Below are positions 37,304 through 45,404 of a stretch of DNA of 64,000 bases, one piece after another. The stretch spans positions 124,001 to 188,000 of the forward strand of contig NZ_JACSQO010000009.1 of assembly GCF_014836595.1 (NCBI RefSeq). Reading direction: 5' to 3'. The notes beneath the pieces are model-generated. The model saw only the letters and a list, made by a program, of their open reading frames with translations, was not told where the DNA came from and searched no databases. The position numbers were made by a program, and so were the translations under genes. The stretch is from Psychrobacillus faecigallinarum (lineage in GTDB: Bacteria > Bacillota > Bacilli > Bacillales_A > Planococcaceae). How positions within the stretch are numbered: the first letter of the stretch is position 1; each line of letters starts with the position of its first letter.

Positions 37304-38245
37304 ATGTCGTTTGCTTCTGAAACTAAAAAAGAAATGACGCAGGAGGAATCAAAGCCCTGCTGTTCAAAAGCAGAGCTATCTGCGCTCATCCGAATGAACG
37401 GATCTCTGTCATTTAGCAATAAAATGCTAAGTCTGGATGTTCAAACAGAGAATGCGGCAATTGCCAGAAGACTGTATACTCTTATCAAATCAATGTATAA
37501 GTTAGATGTGGAATTGCTCGTCCGCAAAAAAATGAGATTAAAAAAGAATAATGTGTATATTTGTCGTGTCAGAGAAGGGGCAAAAAGCTTACTAGAGGAT
37601 TTAATGATTTTGAAGGAAGGTTTTCAATTCGAATACTCCATCTCCCCAGAGCTTGTCAAAAAGAATTGCTGTAAACGAGCATACTTACGAGGTGCTTTCT
37701 TAGCAGGTGGCTCTGTAAATAATCCCGAAACTTCATCTTACCACTTAGAAGTATACTCATTATATAAAACACATAGCGACGCATTAGTCGATTTAATGAA
37801 TTATTATGAATTAAATGCAAAAACAATTGAACGTAAAAAAGGTTTTGTGGCATATTTAAAGGAAGCAGAAAAAATATCTGACTTTTTAAGCATTGCTGGA
37901 GCTCATCGTGCCCTCTTGAAATTTGAGGATGTGCGAATCATCCGAGATATGCGCAACAGTGTCAATCGTTTAGTCAATTGTGAAACTGCCAATTTAAACA
38001 AAACCATCAGCGCAGCCATCCGACAAGTGGAGAACATCCGCTTTATCGATAACGCAATCGGCTTAGACCAATTGCCAGAGAAGCTGCGAGAAATAGCTCG
38101 TCTGCGAGTGGAGTATCAGGATGTTACATTAAAGGAACTAGGAGACATGGTGTCCACTGGAAATGTAAGTAAATCTGGTGTCAACCATCGTTTGCGCAAA
38201 TTGGATGAAATAGCAGATGCATTAAGAAGAGGCGAATCAATTTAA
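37304..38245 (+). CDS. whiA: Sporulation/cell-division regulator WhiA
   Basis: 313 aa. The N-terminal part is the degenerate LAGLIDADG homing-endonuclease fold ([27 protein letters not shown] segment around residues 126-150), and the C-terminal part is a helix-turn-helix ([32 protein letters not shown], about 275-305). WhiA binds DNA and affects division and lipid composition in Bacillus. AAAGGGGG precedes ATG. It lies between yvcK and crh, as in other Bacilli. Confidence 0.97.
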   Translation: MSFASETKKEMTQEESKPCCSKAELSALIRMNGSLSFSNKMLSLDVQTENAAIARRLYTLIKSMYKLDVELLVRKKMRLKKNNVYICRVREGAKSLLEDLMILKEGFQFEYSISPELVKKNCCKRAYLRGAFLAGGSVNNPETSSYHLEVYSLYKTHSDALVDLMNYYELNAKTIERKKGFVAYLKEAEKISDFLSIAGAHRALLKFEDVRIIRDMRNSVNRLVNCETANLNKTISAAIRQVENIRFIDNAIGLDQLPEKLREIARLRVEYQDVTLKELGDMVSTGNVSKSGVNHRLRKLDEIADALRRGESI

Positions 38246-38264
38246 AGAAATGGGGCTAAGGATT

Positions 38265-38522
38265 ATGGCGGAACAACAGGTCGAGGTAAAATTACAATCA
38301 GGACTTCAAGCAAGACAAGCAGCATTATTTGTACAAGAAGCTAATCGTTATATTGCAGATGTGTTTTTAGAAAAAGATGATAAAAAAGTAAACGCTAAAA
38401 GTATCATGGGTATCATGAGCTTAGCGATAAGCAAGGGTGCTACCATCACTTTAAGTGCTGAGGGCTCTGACGAAGCAGAAGCAGTAGAATCACTAGCTAA
38501 ATTCATTTCTAAAGCAGAATAA
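38265..38522 (+). CDS. crh: Catabolite repression HPr-like protein Crh
   Basis: 85 aa. The two defining positions can be read: residue 15 is Gln (SGLQARQAAL), so it cannot take part in the PTS, and Ser46 (NAKSIMGIMSL) is kept for HprK phosphorylation. Crh-Ser-P acts with CcpA as corepressor and also binds other targets. ATG 38265 has AAGG upstream; a longer in-frame start at 38250 shifts this numbering and is rejected. Last gene of the yvcI-crh operon. Its kinase is encoded 16 kb upstream at 21450. Confidence 0.95.
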   Translation: MAEQQVEVKLQSGLQARQAALFVQEANRYIADVFLEKDDKKVNAKSIMGIMSLAISKGATITLSAEGSDEAEAVESLAKFISKAE

Positions 38523-38621
38523 TTAATCGTAAGGCTGTTGTATGATCCGGTATGGATTGTATGGCAGCTTTTTTAATATTAACCGTATGTATCTTCTTGA
38601 AAAGCATGACTAATAATTGGT

Positions 38622-38750
38622 AGATTTCCGCTCTAGGCGGACGCGTTCCGTGGGGTGAGCGATAAGCCATCACCCGTCGCTTAAGCGCGCGGTTGTGATG
38701 GCTTATCTGTCTCACTGATCCCACTGGAGTCGCCGCCTGCCGCTACAATC
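38622..38750 (-). repeat. Palindromic intergenic repeat, copy 2
   Basis: First of three near-identical copies in tandem after crh. Perfect inner inverted repeat GATAAGCCATCAC / GTGATGGCTTATC; outer arms TTTCCGCTCTAGGCGG and CCGCCTGCCGCTAC. The three copies fill most of the 867-nt gap between crh and the membrane gene at 39390, where I see no gene. Confidence 0.85.
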
Positions 38751-38836
38751 ACAGGTGGTGTAGGAAAGAGAAAGTCGTATGGGATAAACTTACTCAACTA
38801 TTTATAGTTACTTGAAAAGAATGAAGGAGAGAGGAG

Positions 38837-38965
38837 AGATTTCCGCTATATGCGGTCGCTTTCCAAGGGGGGTGCGATAAGCCATCACCCGTCGCTTACG
38901 CGCGCGGTTGTGATGTCTTATCTGCCTCACTGATCCCACTGGAGTCGCCGCCTGCCGCTGCAATT
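38837..38965 (-). repeat. Palindromic intergenic repeat, copy 3
   Basis: Starts 215 bp after copy 2. The flank GAATGAAGGAGAGAGGAG before it is shared with copy 4, showing that the whole ~212-bp unit, not only the palindrome, was duplicated. The left outer arm here has drifted (TATATGCGGTCGCTTTCC). Confidence 0.85.
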
Positions 38966-39048
38966 ACAGGTGGAGTAGGAATAGAAAGTCATGTGGAAAA
39001 ACTACTCAACTATTTATAGTTACTTGAAAAGAATGAAGGAGAGAGGAG

Positions 39049-39177
39049 AGATTTCCGCTTTAGGCGGGCGCGTTCCGTGGGGTGAGCGATAAGCCATCAC
39101 CCGTCGCTTACGCGCGTGGTTGTGATGTCTTATCTGCCTCACTGATCCCACTGGAGTCGCCGCCTGACGCTGCAATC
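39049..39177 (-). repeat. Palindromic intergenic repeat, copy 4
   Basis: Starts exactly 212 bp after copy 3 and is more than 90 percent identical to copies 2 and 3 by eye. A 68-codon plus-strand frame across it is an accident of the repeat. Confidence 0.85.
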
Positions 39178-39354
39178 ATAGGTGGTGTAGGAATAGAAAG
39201 TCGTATGGGAAAAATAAGTTATCTAATTTCCGTCATGCTACACTATTCAATTTTAAGAGAAAACAATGTAAACTCTTTTATGAAGTGATTATAATTTTAT
39301 TTAAAACTTTTAGGCAATAGTCCGGGTTTAAAAAAATAGATTGCTTTATCTATA

Positions 39355-39383
39355 GAAAAAACGTGTTCGAATAAACGAACACG
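39355..39383 (-). terminator. Terminator of the 39390 membrane gene
   Basis: Perfect 8-bp stem CGTGTTCG / CGAACACG, loop of six, followed on the minus strand by a run of T. Confidence 0.88.
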
Positions 39384-39389
39384 CTCATA

Positions 39390-39674
39390 CTATGAAGAAA
39401 GATTGTTGTGGATGATCTTATCTACGTATTTTTTTGCGGGGACTAGCCCTAAATTTGTTTCATTTCGAACGAATTTGACCATTTCCACTAGGCTACTGCC
39501 GTTATTATTCATTTCTAAAATTTGTTTTTCTAAATCCTCGTCACCGATAAAATGAAGGTCCTGCTGTTCTTCTAATTTTCTAATTTTGCTTTGTAGGCTG
39601 AAGGTATAGATTACTAAAAATAGAATGATTAATAAAGAAGTTATTTGAAATAGAATAGTTACACAACCTTTCAT
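39390..39674 (-). CDS. Membrane-anchored protein with L7/L12 C-terminal-like domain
   Basis: 94 aa. One membrane helix at about residues 6-25 (FQITSLLIILFLVIYTF), a short coiled-coil linker KIRKLEEQQ, then a 35-residue domain LVEMVKFVRNETNLGLVPAKKYVDKI that matches the C-terminal domain of ribosomal protein L7/L12 (v..vr..tglgL.eAK..Vd). Members of this small family are present in Bacilli but without known function; in L7/L12 this surface binds translation GTPases. ATG with AAAGG upstream, own terminator. Confidence 0.75.
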   Translation of the reverse strand: MKGCVTILFQITSLLIILFLVIYTFSLQSKIRKLEEQQDLHFIGDEDLEKQILEMNNNGSSLVEMVKFVRNETNLGLVPAKKYVDKIIHNNLSS

Positions 39675-39700
39675 TACTAAATTGACAGAAAAGCTTTATT

Positions 39701-39739
39701 AAAAAATCCAAGGGAGCAGGAGCTCGCTTGGATTTTTTT
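39701..39739. terminator. Bidirectional terminator between clpP and the 39390 gene
   Basis: Stem AATCCAAGGGAGC / GCTCGCTTGGATT (one mismatch) bordered by A-run and T-run, so it works for both strands; it ends clpP on the minus strand. Confidence 0.82.
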
Positions 39740-39745
39740 GTGTTA

Positions 39746-40342
39746 TTAGTCTTTTTTCATTTCGCTGCGTGCGATGATATGATCGATTAGACCGTATTCT
39801 TTTGCACGTTCTGCTGTCATGAAGTTATCGCGGTCTGTGTCTCTTGAAACTACTTCAAGTGGCTGACCAGTGCGCTCAGACATAATGTGGTTTAATTTAT
39901 CGCGTAAGAACAAGATGCGTTTTGCAGCGATCTCGATTTCTGTTGCTTGCCCTTGAGCTCCACCAAGTGGTTGGTGAATCATTACCTCTGCGTTTGGAAG
40001 TGCATAGCGTTTGCCTTTTGTTCCAGCAGTAAGTAAGAAAGCACCCATTGATGCTGCCATACCGATACAAATAGTTTGTACGTCTGGTTTGATGAATTGC
40101 ATTGTATCGTAGATAGCCATACCAGCAGTGATACTTCCGCCTGGGCTATTGATGTAGATGGAGATATCCTTTTCTGGATCTTCCGCTTCTAGGAATAAAA
40201 GCTGAGCAACGATAGAGTTTGACACGTTGTCATCAATCGCACTACCAAGCATGATGATGCGGTCTTTTAACAATCTTGAATAGATGTCATACGCACGCTC
40301 ACCGCGATTTGTTTGTTCAATAACTGTAGGAATTAAATTCAT
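39746..40342 (-). CDS. clpP: ATP-dependent Clp protease proteolytic subunit
   Basis: 198 aa, nearly identical to B. subtilis ClpP over most of its length. The catalytic triad is Ser98 ([11 protein letters not shown]), His123 (VMIHQPLGG) and Asp172 (DTDRDNF). The protein forms the two-ring chamber that degrades substrates passed on by ClpC, ClpE or ClpX. GGAGGCAATCC precedes the ATG. A CtsR-type operator overlaps the -35 region upstream, matching its known heat and protein-stress control. Confidence 0.99.
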   Translation of the reverse strand: MNLIPTVIEQTNRGERAYDIYSRLLKDRIIMLGSAIDDNVSNSIVAQLLFLEAEDPEKDISIYINSPGGSITAGMAIYDTMQFIKPDVQTICIGMAASMGAFLLTAGTKGKRYALPNAEVMIHQPLGGAQGQATEIEIAAKRILFLRDKLNHIMSERTGQPLEVVSRDTDRDNFMTAERAKEYGLIDHIIARSEMKKD

Positions 40343-40422
40343 CCTGGATTGCCTCCTTCAAAGGTGGTTATATTTTTTATTTTTATTTGTGTACTGAGAA
40401 ATTCTACCTCAGTTGTAACTTT

Positions 40423-40453
40423 ATCATACATGGAATGGTCAAGGAAGGTCAAA
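40423..40453 (-). promoter_or_regulatory. clpP promoter with CtsR operator
   Basis: On the plus strand GGTCAAGGAAGGTCAAA (40437-40453) fits the CtsR heptad repeat RGTCAAANANRGTCAAA with one mismatch. Read on the minus strand the same bases give a -35 TTGACC, followed after 18 bp by TATGAT (complement of 40423-40428). Repressor and polymerase would compete for the same site. Confidence 0.8.
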
Positions 40454-40517
40454 TATTAAGCTTAGAAATGTTGACTTGAATTATTCCTATTCCATTTGTA
40501 TAATAGAAAGGTCGCTT

Positions 40518-40589
40518 GCCCTCGTAGTTTAATGGATATGACACAAGATTCCGGTTCTTGGGATGGGGGTTCGATTCCCTCCGAGGGCG
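40518..40589 (+). tRNA. tRNA-Arg (anticodon CCG)
   Basis: Cloverleaf: acceptor GCCCTCG / CGAGGGC, anticodon stem CAAGA / TCTTG enclosing loop TTCCGGT (anticodon CCG), and T arm GGGGGTTCGATTCCC. The discriminator is G and CCA is not encoded. It lies divergent from clpP, as in B. subtilis, and is followed by a terminator. Confidence 0.95.
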
Positions 40590-40603
40590 TCCATAACATT
40601 TAG

Positions 40604-40634
40604 AAACACTCGAATTTGTTCGAGTGTTTTTTTA
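40604..40634 (+). terminator. Terminator after tRNA-Arg
   Basis: Perfect 11-bp stem AAACACTCGAA / TTCGAGTGTTT, four-base loop, then T-run. Confidence 0.9.
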
Positions 40635-40688
40635 TTTACAAGATATGAAAGTATATGCTTTGTCGAGTTTTAATGCCCTGCATTTTCC

Positions 40689-41630
40689 TTACTCATTTTT
40701 ACTTCTCCTTTCATATGATTCAGCATATGCGCCACTACGAAAGTGTAGTATAGGATCATCTGTTAGCTCTATGCCCTCCGGTACAATCGTTGGATCAAAA
40801 ACAATGTCTTCCTTATGATGTATTTTATTTTTGATTTCCAAACGACCAATATTCACTTTTCTTCTTTCCTCTGGCCACATATCTGTAGCATCGTTTGGAT
40901 TATCGCCATCCTCCGCTAAGCGGATAACGAGGTCAAACTCGACCGGTGCCTGGTTTAATCTGTTATCTAGCTCCTCGGTCAAATAATTAGCTGAAAGAGA
41001 TTTACTTGTCAATGCAGGGTCCTTTGTTTCATTAACAGGAACCCATTCATATTTAATCGCCTGGCGAACACCGTCTTTATTGACGAAATAGAAGGCATGT
41101 ATAGGATAATAATGGAGCTCTGCGTAGCTTATTGGCGGCTGTTTTGCCTGCTCTTTAATGATTTGAATAACGTTTTTGCTATGTGGATATTTTTTAGAGA
41201 GCAGCTCTACCATGGCAAGGCCTCTATCAATAGTTTTGATACCTGTTTTTTCATCCGTGAATATTTCGATCATATCTATAAATTCTCTAGGGCTGCTAGT
41301 AACAAACATAGGTACAGTGGAGCTCACTATATTGGTGATGCTACCATCTGCTAGCTGAAATTGAACAGCCAGTCCTTTTGCTGGAGTAAGATAATCTATC
41401 GAAGCAGGGTTAGGCGGGCTATTGGAAAAACGGACGGTAGCGGAGACAGCTTCTCTATGAAGGTGAGGCGCTACAGTGTAAGGTACGGCGTTGCCATTCG
41501 GATGAAATACCGCTTCATACATATCTCCCTTTGCATGGGCTCTTCTTGCTCCAGGGAATTTCCCTTGAATTTGTTCGAGTGCATCCACCGCTTCCTTTGG
41601 AGTTAAATCCTCTTTATGTATTTGTTCCAT
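40689..41630 (-). CDS. Small catalase-like heme protein (SrpA type)
   Basis: 313 aa, shorter than the ~480 aa of ordinary catalases. The distal segment RRAHAKGDMYEAVFHPNG corresponds to the catalase 'R..HAKG.GA.G.F' block with the distal His at about residue 37, then SATVRFSNSPPNP. The proximal heme ligand is the Tyr in FRSGAYAESYERR near the C-terminus. Members of this group act as catalases or catalatic peroxidases. AAGGAGG precedes ATG. It is a single gene; no PerR box was recognised upstream. Confidence 0.85.
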   Translation of the reverse strand: MEQIHKEDLTPKEAVDALEQIQGKFPGARRAHAKGDMYEAVFHPNGNAVPYTVAPHLHREAVSATVRFSNSPPNPASIDYLTPAKGLAVQFQLADGSITNIVSSTVPMFVTSSPREFIDMIEIFTDEKTGIKTIDRGLAMVELLSKKYPHSKNVIQIIKEQAKQPPISYAELHYYPIHAFYFVNKDGVRQAIKYEWVPVNETKDPALTSKSLSANYLTEELDNRLNQAPVEFDLVIRLAEDGDNPNDATDMWPEERRKVNIGRLEIKNKIHHKEDIVFDPTIVPEGIELTDDPILHFRSGAYAESYERRSKNE

Positions 41631-41834
41631 GTTTTTACCTCCTTTTTTATTGCAGTCTATTCATCATTACCACTCTTTTCCTATATTAAACCCACAAAAC
41701 GGGAAGACATCTCTCTTTGAAAATTAATAAGATAGTTTTCGTATATAATGAATTAGTCTTGAATATTTGGAATAAAGTAAAAATAGAGGCTTTAAATAGA
41801 TAAAAGGGTGAGAGTTAAATTTGAAGGGAGATAG

Positions 41835-42500
41835 GTGCTATTGAAAAGAACTATACACTTGCTAGTTAGTATAATATTTGTTTCTTTATTATTTCCGTTA
41901 ACGACAGGAGCTGCATCTAACATTCCTAATGTTCCGAGAGATTCCTATTTAGTAGATTTAGAAGGTTATCTAGCTGATGAAACTAATCTAGAAATAGAGC
42001 AATTAGGAAACAGATTGAAACAAGGAACCACTGCTCAAATGGTTGTCATGATTATCGATAATATAGGTGATCAGTCAGCAGAACAATTCAACATGGAGGT
42101 CATACGTGAAAATAAAATAGGAAGTGTTAGAAAGAAAAATGGCATTGTTATTTTGATTGAGACGGATTCTATTAATCTAGGAGGGCCGACAGTTGAAATA
42201 ACAGTAGATCGCGATTTAGAGGAAGCGATATCGTACGAAAAAGTAGACCGTATAATTGATCAATATACTATGCCTTATTTGAATCAAGGCTTTATCGACG
42301 AGGCAGTTCTCTACACATACCAGGCTTTATACAATGAAGTAATACGAGAATATGGTTTGAAAGAGGAGACTATACAGCCACAAGTTTATACTACTAACTA
42401 TAATAATCGGTTGTCTATTCCTACTGTTGTGGTAATTGCACTAGTAATCTTTCTCCTTTATAGGATGATAAATAGGAACAGGGGTCTCGAGCGCAAATAG
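41835..42500 (+). CDS. Secreted TPM-domain protein with C-terminal membrane anchor
   Basis: About 221 aa. A signal peptide (residues 1-26, ending near TTGAAS) is followed by a TPM domain at about 35-155, with VPRDSYLVDLEGYLADETNLEIEQL and GIVILIETDSINLGGPTVEITVDRDLEEAIS. A membrane helix near 195-212 and a basic tail follow. TPM proteins are thylakoid- or YgcG-like; B. subtilis YgcG-like YdjH is comparable. Start GTG 41835 or TTG 41841; GAAGGGAG upstream is better spaced for TTG. The usual LemA-type partner is not adjacent. Confidence 0.8.
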   Translation: MLLKRTIHLLVSIIFVSLLFPLTTGAASNIPNVPRDSYLVDLEGYLADETNLEIEQLGNRLKQGTTAQMVVMIIDNIGDQSAEQFNMEVIRENKIGSVRKKNGIVILIETDSINLGGPTVEITVDRDLEEAISYEKVDRIIDQYTMPYLNQGFIDEAVLYTYQALYNEVIREYGLKEETIQPQVYTTNYNNRLSIPTVVVIALVIFLLYRMINRNRGLERK

Positions 42501-42566
42501 TAATCTATACTGCATATTCAAGTTTTTATTATTCTGATAAAATATAAAAAGAGAGGGGATGTAGAA

Positions 42567-43013
42567 ATGAAACTAGTAGAGATAAACGAGGATAACTGGC
42601 GTAAAATTGTCTTTCTATCAACTAACGAGGACGGCAAAGCAACTATAGTAGAAAAATTTGTAGCATCCAATGCATTATCCATCGTTCAATCAGTCTATGA
42701 AACTGGTTGGATTACAAGAGGGATAGAGGTTGAGGACAAGCTTATTGGCTTTACGATGTACGGGTTAGATGAAGAAACTTCAAACTACTGGCTATGCCGA
42801 TTTATGATCGATCATCAGAGTCAAGGTAAAGGCTATGGCAGAAAAGCAATTGAGCTAATCTTGAACGAAATAAAGCAGCTTGATGGTTGTGAAAGCATCT
42901 ATTTATCAACCGAGCCAGATAACGAAGCAGCCATCAAGCTATACGAAAGCCTTGGCTTCCAAAAAACAGGCAAGCTTAATGAGGGCGAAGCGGAGTTTAT
43001 GCTAAAAGTCTAG
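42567..43013 (+). CDS. GNAT acetyltransferase, spermidine-acetyltransferase-like
   Basis: 148 aa. Motif A is LCRFMIDHQSQGKGYGRKAIELIL (Q..GyG) at about residues 72-96, and ESIYLSTEPDNEAAIKLYESLGFQKTGK is the C-terminal block. The layout resembles BltD/PaiA-type polyamine acetyltransferases. GAGAGGGG precedes ATG. It is convergent with the putative anti-sigma gene at 43416; a 21-bp repeat array lies between them. Confidence 0.85.
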   Translation: MKLVEINEDNWRKIVFLSTNEDGKATIVEKFVASNALSIVQSVYETGWITRGIEVEDKLIGFTMYGLDEETSNYWLCRFMIDHQSQGKGYGRKAIELILNEIKQLDGCESIYLSTEPDNEAAIKLYESLGFQKTGKLNEGEAEFMLKV

Positions 43014-43054
43014 GACAAGGGGAGAGCGAGGGCTCTTCTTTTTTTGTTGAGTGG

Positions 43055-43356
43055 ATTGTCGAAAACCACGGGGGCATTGTAGTAAACTAGGCCGTGATTG
43101 TCGTAAAAAGTGAAGAGATTGTACTAAAAACGGAGAGAAGACTGATTGAGAAAATGGATTGTAGTAAAACACCAGGAGATTGTAGTAAACTAGGCCGTGA
43201 TTGTAGTAAAAAGTGAATGGATTGTAGTAAAAACCAAGAGAAGACTGATCGAGAGAATGGATTGTCGTAAAACACGAAGACATTGTAGTAAACTAGGCTG
43301 TGATTGTCGTAAAACATCAGGCGATTGTAGTAATCTAGAGCAGCATTGTCGTAAAA
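43055..43356 (+). repeat. Minisatellite array 1 (21-bp units, 103-bp higher-order repeat)
   Basis: Thirteen units with core ATTGT(A/C)GTAAAA followed by about nine variable bases. Core starts: 43055, 43076, 43097, 43118, 43158, 43179, 43200, 43221, 43261, 43282, 43303, 43324 and 43345. The spacing is 21 bp except two steps of 40 bp, where a degenerate unit fills the gap, so a 103-bp block is repeated. Overlapping frames of 73-93 codons here are open on both strands only because 21 is a multiple of three; none has a convincing ribosome binding site. The array fills the gap between convergent genes. Confidence 0.9.
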
Positions 43357-43370
43357 CAGCTCCCGACAAC

Positions 43371-43399
43371 AAAAAAACCAACAAAGAGTTGGTCTTTTT
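43371..43399. terminator. Bidirectional terminator beside array 1
   Basis: Short stem ACCAAC / GTTGGT flanked by seven A on the left and CTTTTT on the right; it can end the minus-strand gene at 43416 and anything read through the array. Confidence 0.7.
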
Positions 43400-43415
43400 G
43401 TGCAATTTCATTGGA

Positions 43416-44183
43416 CTACTTGTCAGTGTTTACATAGGCATCGAAATTCTCTATTTTATCACGTAAAGGTATGCCATCTACATCGCCTGTGCCGTTGTAT
43501 CTTCCTATTTTTCCGGGTTCTGTTTTCGAAAAGATAAATTCTTCTTTTAATGTATGAAAGATTTTTTCGCCTTTGCTGTTTGTTAAGGAAATTTCAACGA
43601 TAGGACGATAAATATTTGGGTGATCCTTATCTTGATTTAATTGAACCCTCTCTATGTGGATGACTATATTTTTTTCAACTAAATAGGGATTATATTTGAA
43701 CACCATGTTTGTGCTAAGTGCATTTTCCAGCAAATTTTCTGTAAAGTATTTATCAAAGCTCGAATAGTAATAATTCATCATTTCCTTGTATTCTTTTGAT
43801 ACTAATAGCATATCGTATTCTTCTTGGCTCTCCACGCTTGTTTTGCTTTGCAGATCAAACCACTCTTGCCTTAAACGTTCAAACTCCTCATCGGGTCCAT
43901 TATATTCTTTTTCTAGTACTGCAATCATAACTTCATCATTATTAAAAGGCTGCGTGATTTGCTCTGTTTGCTCTGTTTCGGAGGGCATGAGATACGTAAT
44001 GATTAGAATGGAGGCTATCGCAACTATTGCTAATGAAATGATGGCTGGAAATACTCTTCGTTTTTTCTTTTCCATTCGTCCCTTCACTGCTAGCCATGTG
44101 TTGCGTCTTGCTTCATTAGAACGCTCGACATTCTTCATATCCGCGAAAAGCTCATCAAATTCCTTTGACGGTTCCATCTGCAT
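43416..44183 (-). CDS. Putative anti-sigma factor, single-pass membrane protein
   Basis: 255 aa. A cytoplasmic N-terminal part (EFDELFADMKNVERSNEARRNTWLAVKGRMEKKKRR) is followed by a membrane helix at about residues 44-66 and a 190-residue extracytoplasmic part. The gene overlaps the end of an ECF sigma gene by 29 nt, and this topology is the usual one for membrane anti-sigma factors. No zinc-binding H-x3-C-x2-C motif is present. The assignment rests on context; the outer part belongs to no domain that I recognise. Confidence 0.7.
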   Translation of the reverse strand: MQMEPSKEFDELFADMKNVERSNEARRNTWLAVKGRMEKKKRRVFPAIISLAIVAIASILIITYLMPSETEQTEQITQPFNNDEVMIAVLEKEYNGPDEEFERLRQEWFDLQSKTSVESQEEYDMLLVSKEYKEMMNYYYSSFDKYFTENLLENALSTNMVFKYNPYLVEKNIVIHIERVQLNQDKDHPNIYRPIVEISLTNSKGEKIFHTLKEEFIFSKTEPGKIGRYNGTGDVDGIPLRDKIENFDAYVNTDK

Positions 44184-44676
44184 AACCTCCTTTTTGGTGA
44201 AATTCCTTTTTTAATGCCTCAAGTGCACGCATCATTTTCATCTTTACCTTTGCCTCGGTCCATCCAAGTATGAATGCGGTTTCCTGGATCGAGCACTCCT
44301 GAACCTTTCGCAGGATGATAACCTCTTGATAGTCTTTTTTTAGCAATCGTAAGGAGTCGTACATTCTCGTAAGCTGTTCTTTTTGTTCAAAGCTACCTTC
44401 GGGTGAAAGTGCTTTAGTTTCTAAATCATGCTCTTTTTCAAATGAAAAAAATTGAATCACTCTTTTTCTTCTAAAATAATCATAGGTAACATTGCGAGCT
44501 ATTTTTAGTATCCATGTAGCAGTAGAAGCCTGCTTATTAAAGGAATCAACTCCTTTAAATGCTTTATAAAAGGTTTCTTGTGTTAGATCCTCCGCACATT
44601 CCTTATGGCGGACAAGCAAGTAAATGTAGCCGTAAACCCGGTCGCTGTGGTCTCTATATAGCTGTTCCATTTCCAT
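44155..44676 (-). CDS. ECF-type RNA polymerase sigma factor
   Basis: 173 aa. Region 2 is YGYIYLLVRHKECAEDLTQETFYKAFKGVDSF with the region 2.4 STATWILKIARNVTYDYFRRKRV; region 4 is LRLLKKDYQEVIILRKVQECSIQETAFILGWTEAKVKMKMMRALEALKKEF. AAGGGAGG precedes ATG. The next gene overlaps its end and encodes a membrane protein likely to hold it inactive. The SigY/SigX-like group of Bacilli is comparable; the stimulus is unknown. Confidence 0.9.
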   Translation of the reverse strand: MEMEQLYRDHSDRVYGYIYLLVRHKECAEDLTQETFYKAFKGVDSFNKQASTATWILKIARNVTYDYFRRKRVIQFFSFEKEHDLETKALSPEGSFEQKEQLTRMYDSLRLLKKDYQEVIILRKVQECSIQETAFILGWTEAKVKMKMMRALEALKKEFHQKGGYADGTVKGI

Positions 44677-44830
44677 CTTCTGACCTCCCTTAAAGCAATA
44701 GACGAAGGAACCTTTAAAAAGTATCGCTTTTAAATAAAGATAAAGGTAAATGATTCTTCCAAGTAGACTTTTGCGAAGTGATGAATTAATTTGAAGTCAA
44801 TACATGCAATCTAGTTATTTATTTATTGAT

Positions 44831-44954
44831 TGAAGCGACAGGCGACGACTCAAGCGAGAGCTGGGAGGCAGATAAGACATCACATACGACGCGTTAGCGA
44901 CGGTGATGGCTTATCGCTCCCCCGCGGAAAAGCGTTCGCCTAAAGCGCAAATCA
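44831..44954 (+). repeat. Palindromic intergenic repeat, copy 5
   Basis: Same family and orientation as the copy at 1909: left end TTGAAGCGACAGGCGACGACTC, inner arms GATAAGACATCAC / GTGATGGCTTATC, right end GGAAAAGCGTTCGCCTAAAGCGCAAATC. It occupies the middle of the 416-nt gap between the ECF sigma gene and the glutaredoxin-like gene; I see no gene in the rest of that gap. Confidence 0.82.
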
Positions 44955-45092
44955 AGCATATTTTGTGTTGTTTTCTATATCACTATTTTACCTATTAAGG
45001 AATAATTTGTACGCATAACTTTACACACGCTTTTGATATCTAAAAGGATTATAATGAGTGAAGGTAAATGTTATTGGAAGGAGGTATAGAAA

Positions 45093-45326
45093 ATGTTAGT
45101 CCATTTCTATACAAGACCGGGGTGTCATTTGTGTGATGATGCGAGAATGATGCTGAAGCTAGTCCAAGAGGACGTGCCATTTCAAATAGAAGAGCATAAT
45201 ATAGAAGAGGATGATCAGCTGCATGAAAAGTATATGCTCATGATTCCCGTTGTGGAATATCAAGGGGAAATCATACAGTATGGGAATGTAGACTATGTGA
45301 CGCTGATGGAAGCATTAGAAAATTGA
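45093..45326 (+). CDS. Glutaredoxin-like thiol protein
   Basis: 77 aa. A redox site CHLC is near residues 10-13 in FYTRPGCHLCDDARMML, a cis-Pro in MIPVVEYQGE near 51-60, and the whole domain fits the DUF836/glutaredoxin-like fold. It should do dithiol-disulfide exchange in the cytoplasm. GGAGGTATAG precedes ATG. It lies just upstream of cggR; whether it is cotranscribed is uncertain because a new promoter and operator follow. Confidence 0.9.
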   Translation: MLVHFYTRPGCHLCDDARMMLKLVQEDVPFQIEEHNIEEDDQLHEKYMLMIPVVEYQGEIIQYGNVDYVTLMEALEN

Positions 45327-45404
45327 TGCTTCCAAACACAAATATTGCTATTTTGAATATATTAAAGTATTATGATTATAGAAATTAAATTTTTTTTGAG
45401 TAGA

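Noticed and set aside
39082..39288. 68-codon plus-strand frame across repeat copy 4
   Set aside because: Made of the palindromic repeat itself, no ribosome binding site and no matching frame in copies 2 and 3.
43055..43356. CRISPR array
   Set aside because: Cores are only 12 bp with nine-base spacers and the super-unit repeats the 'spacers' too; there are no cas genes or leader.
43002..43466. Four frames of 73-93 codons over array 1
   Set aside because: They overlap each other on both strands, follow the 21-bp period and lack start signals.
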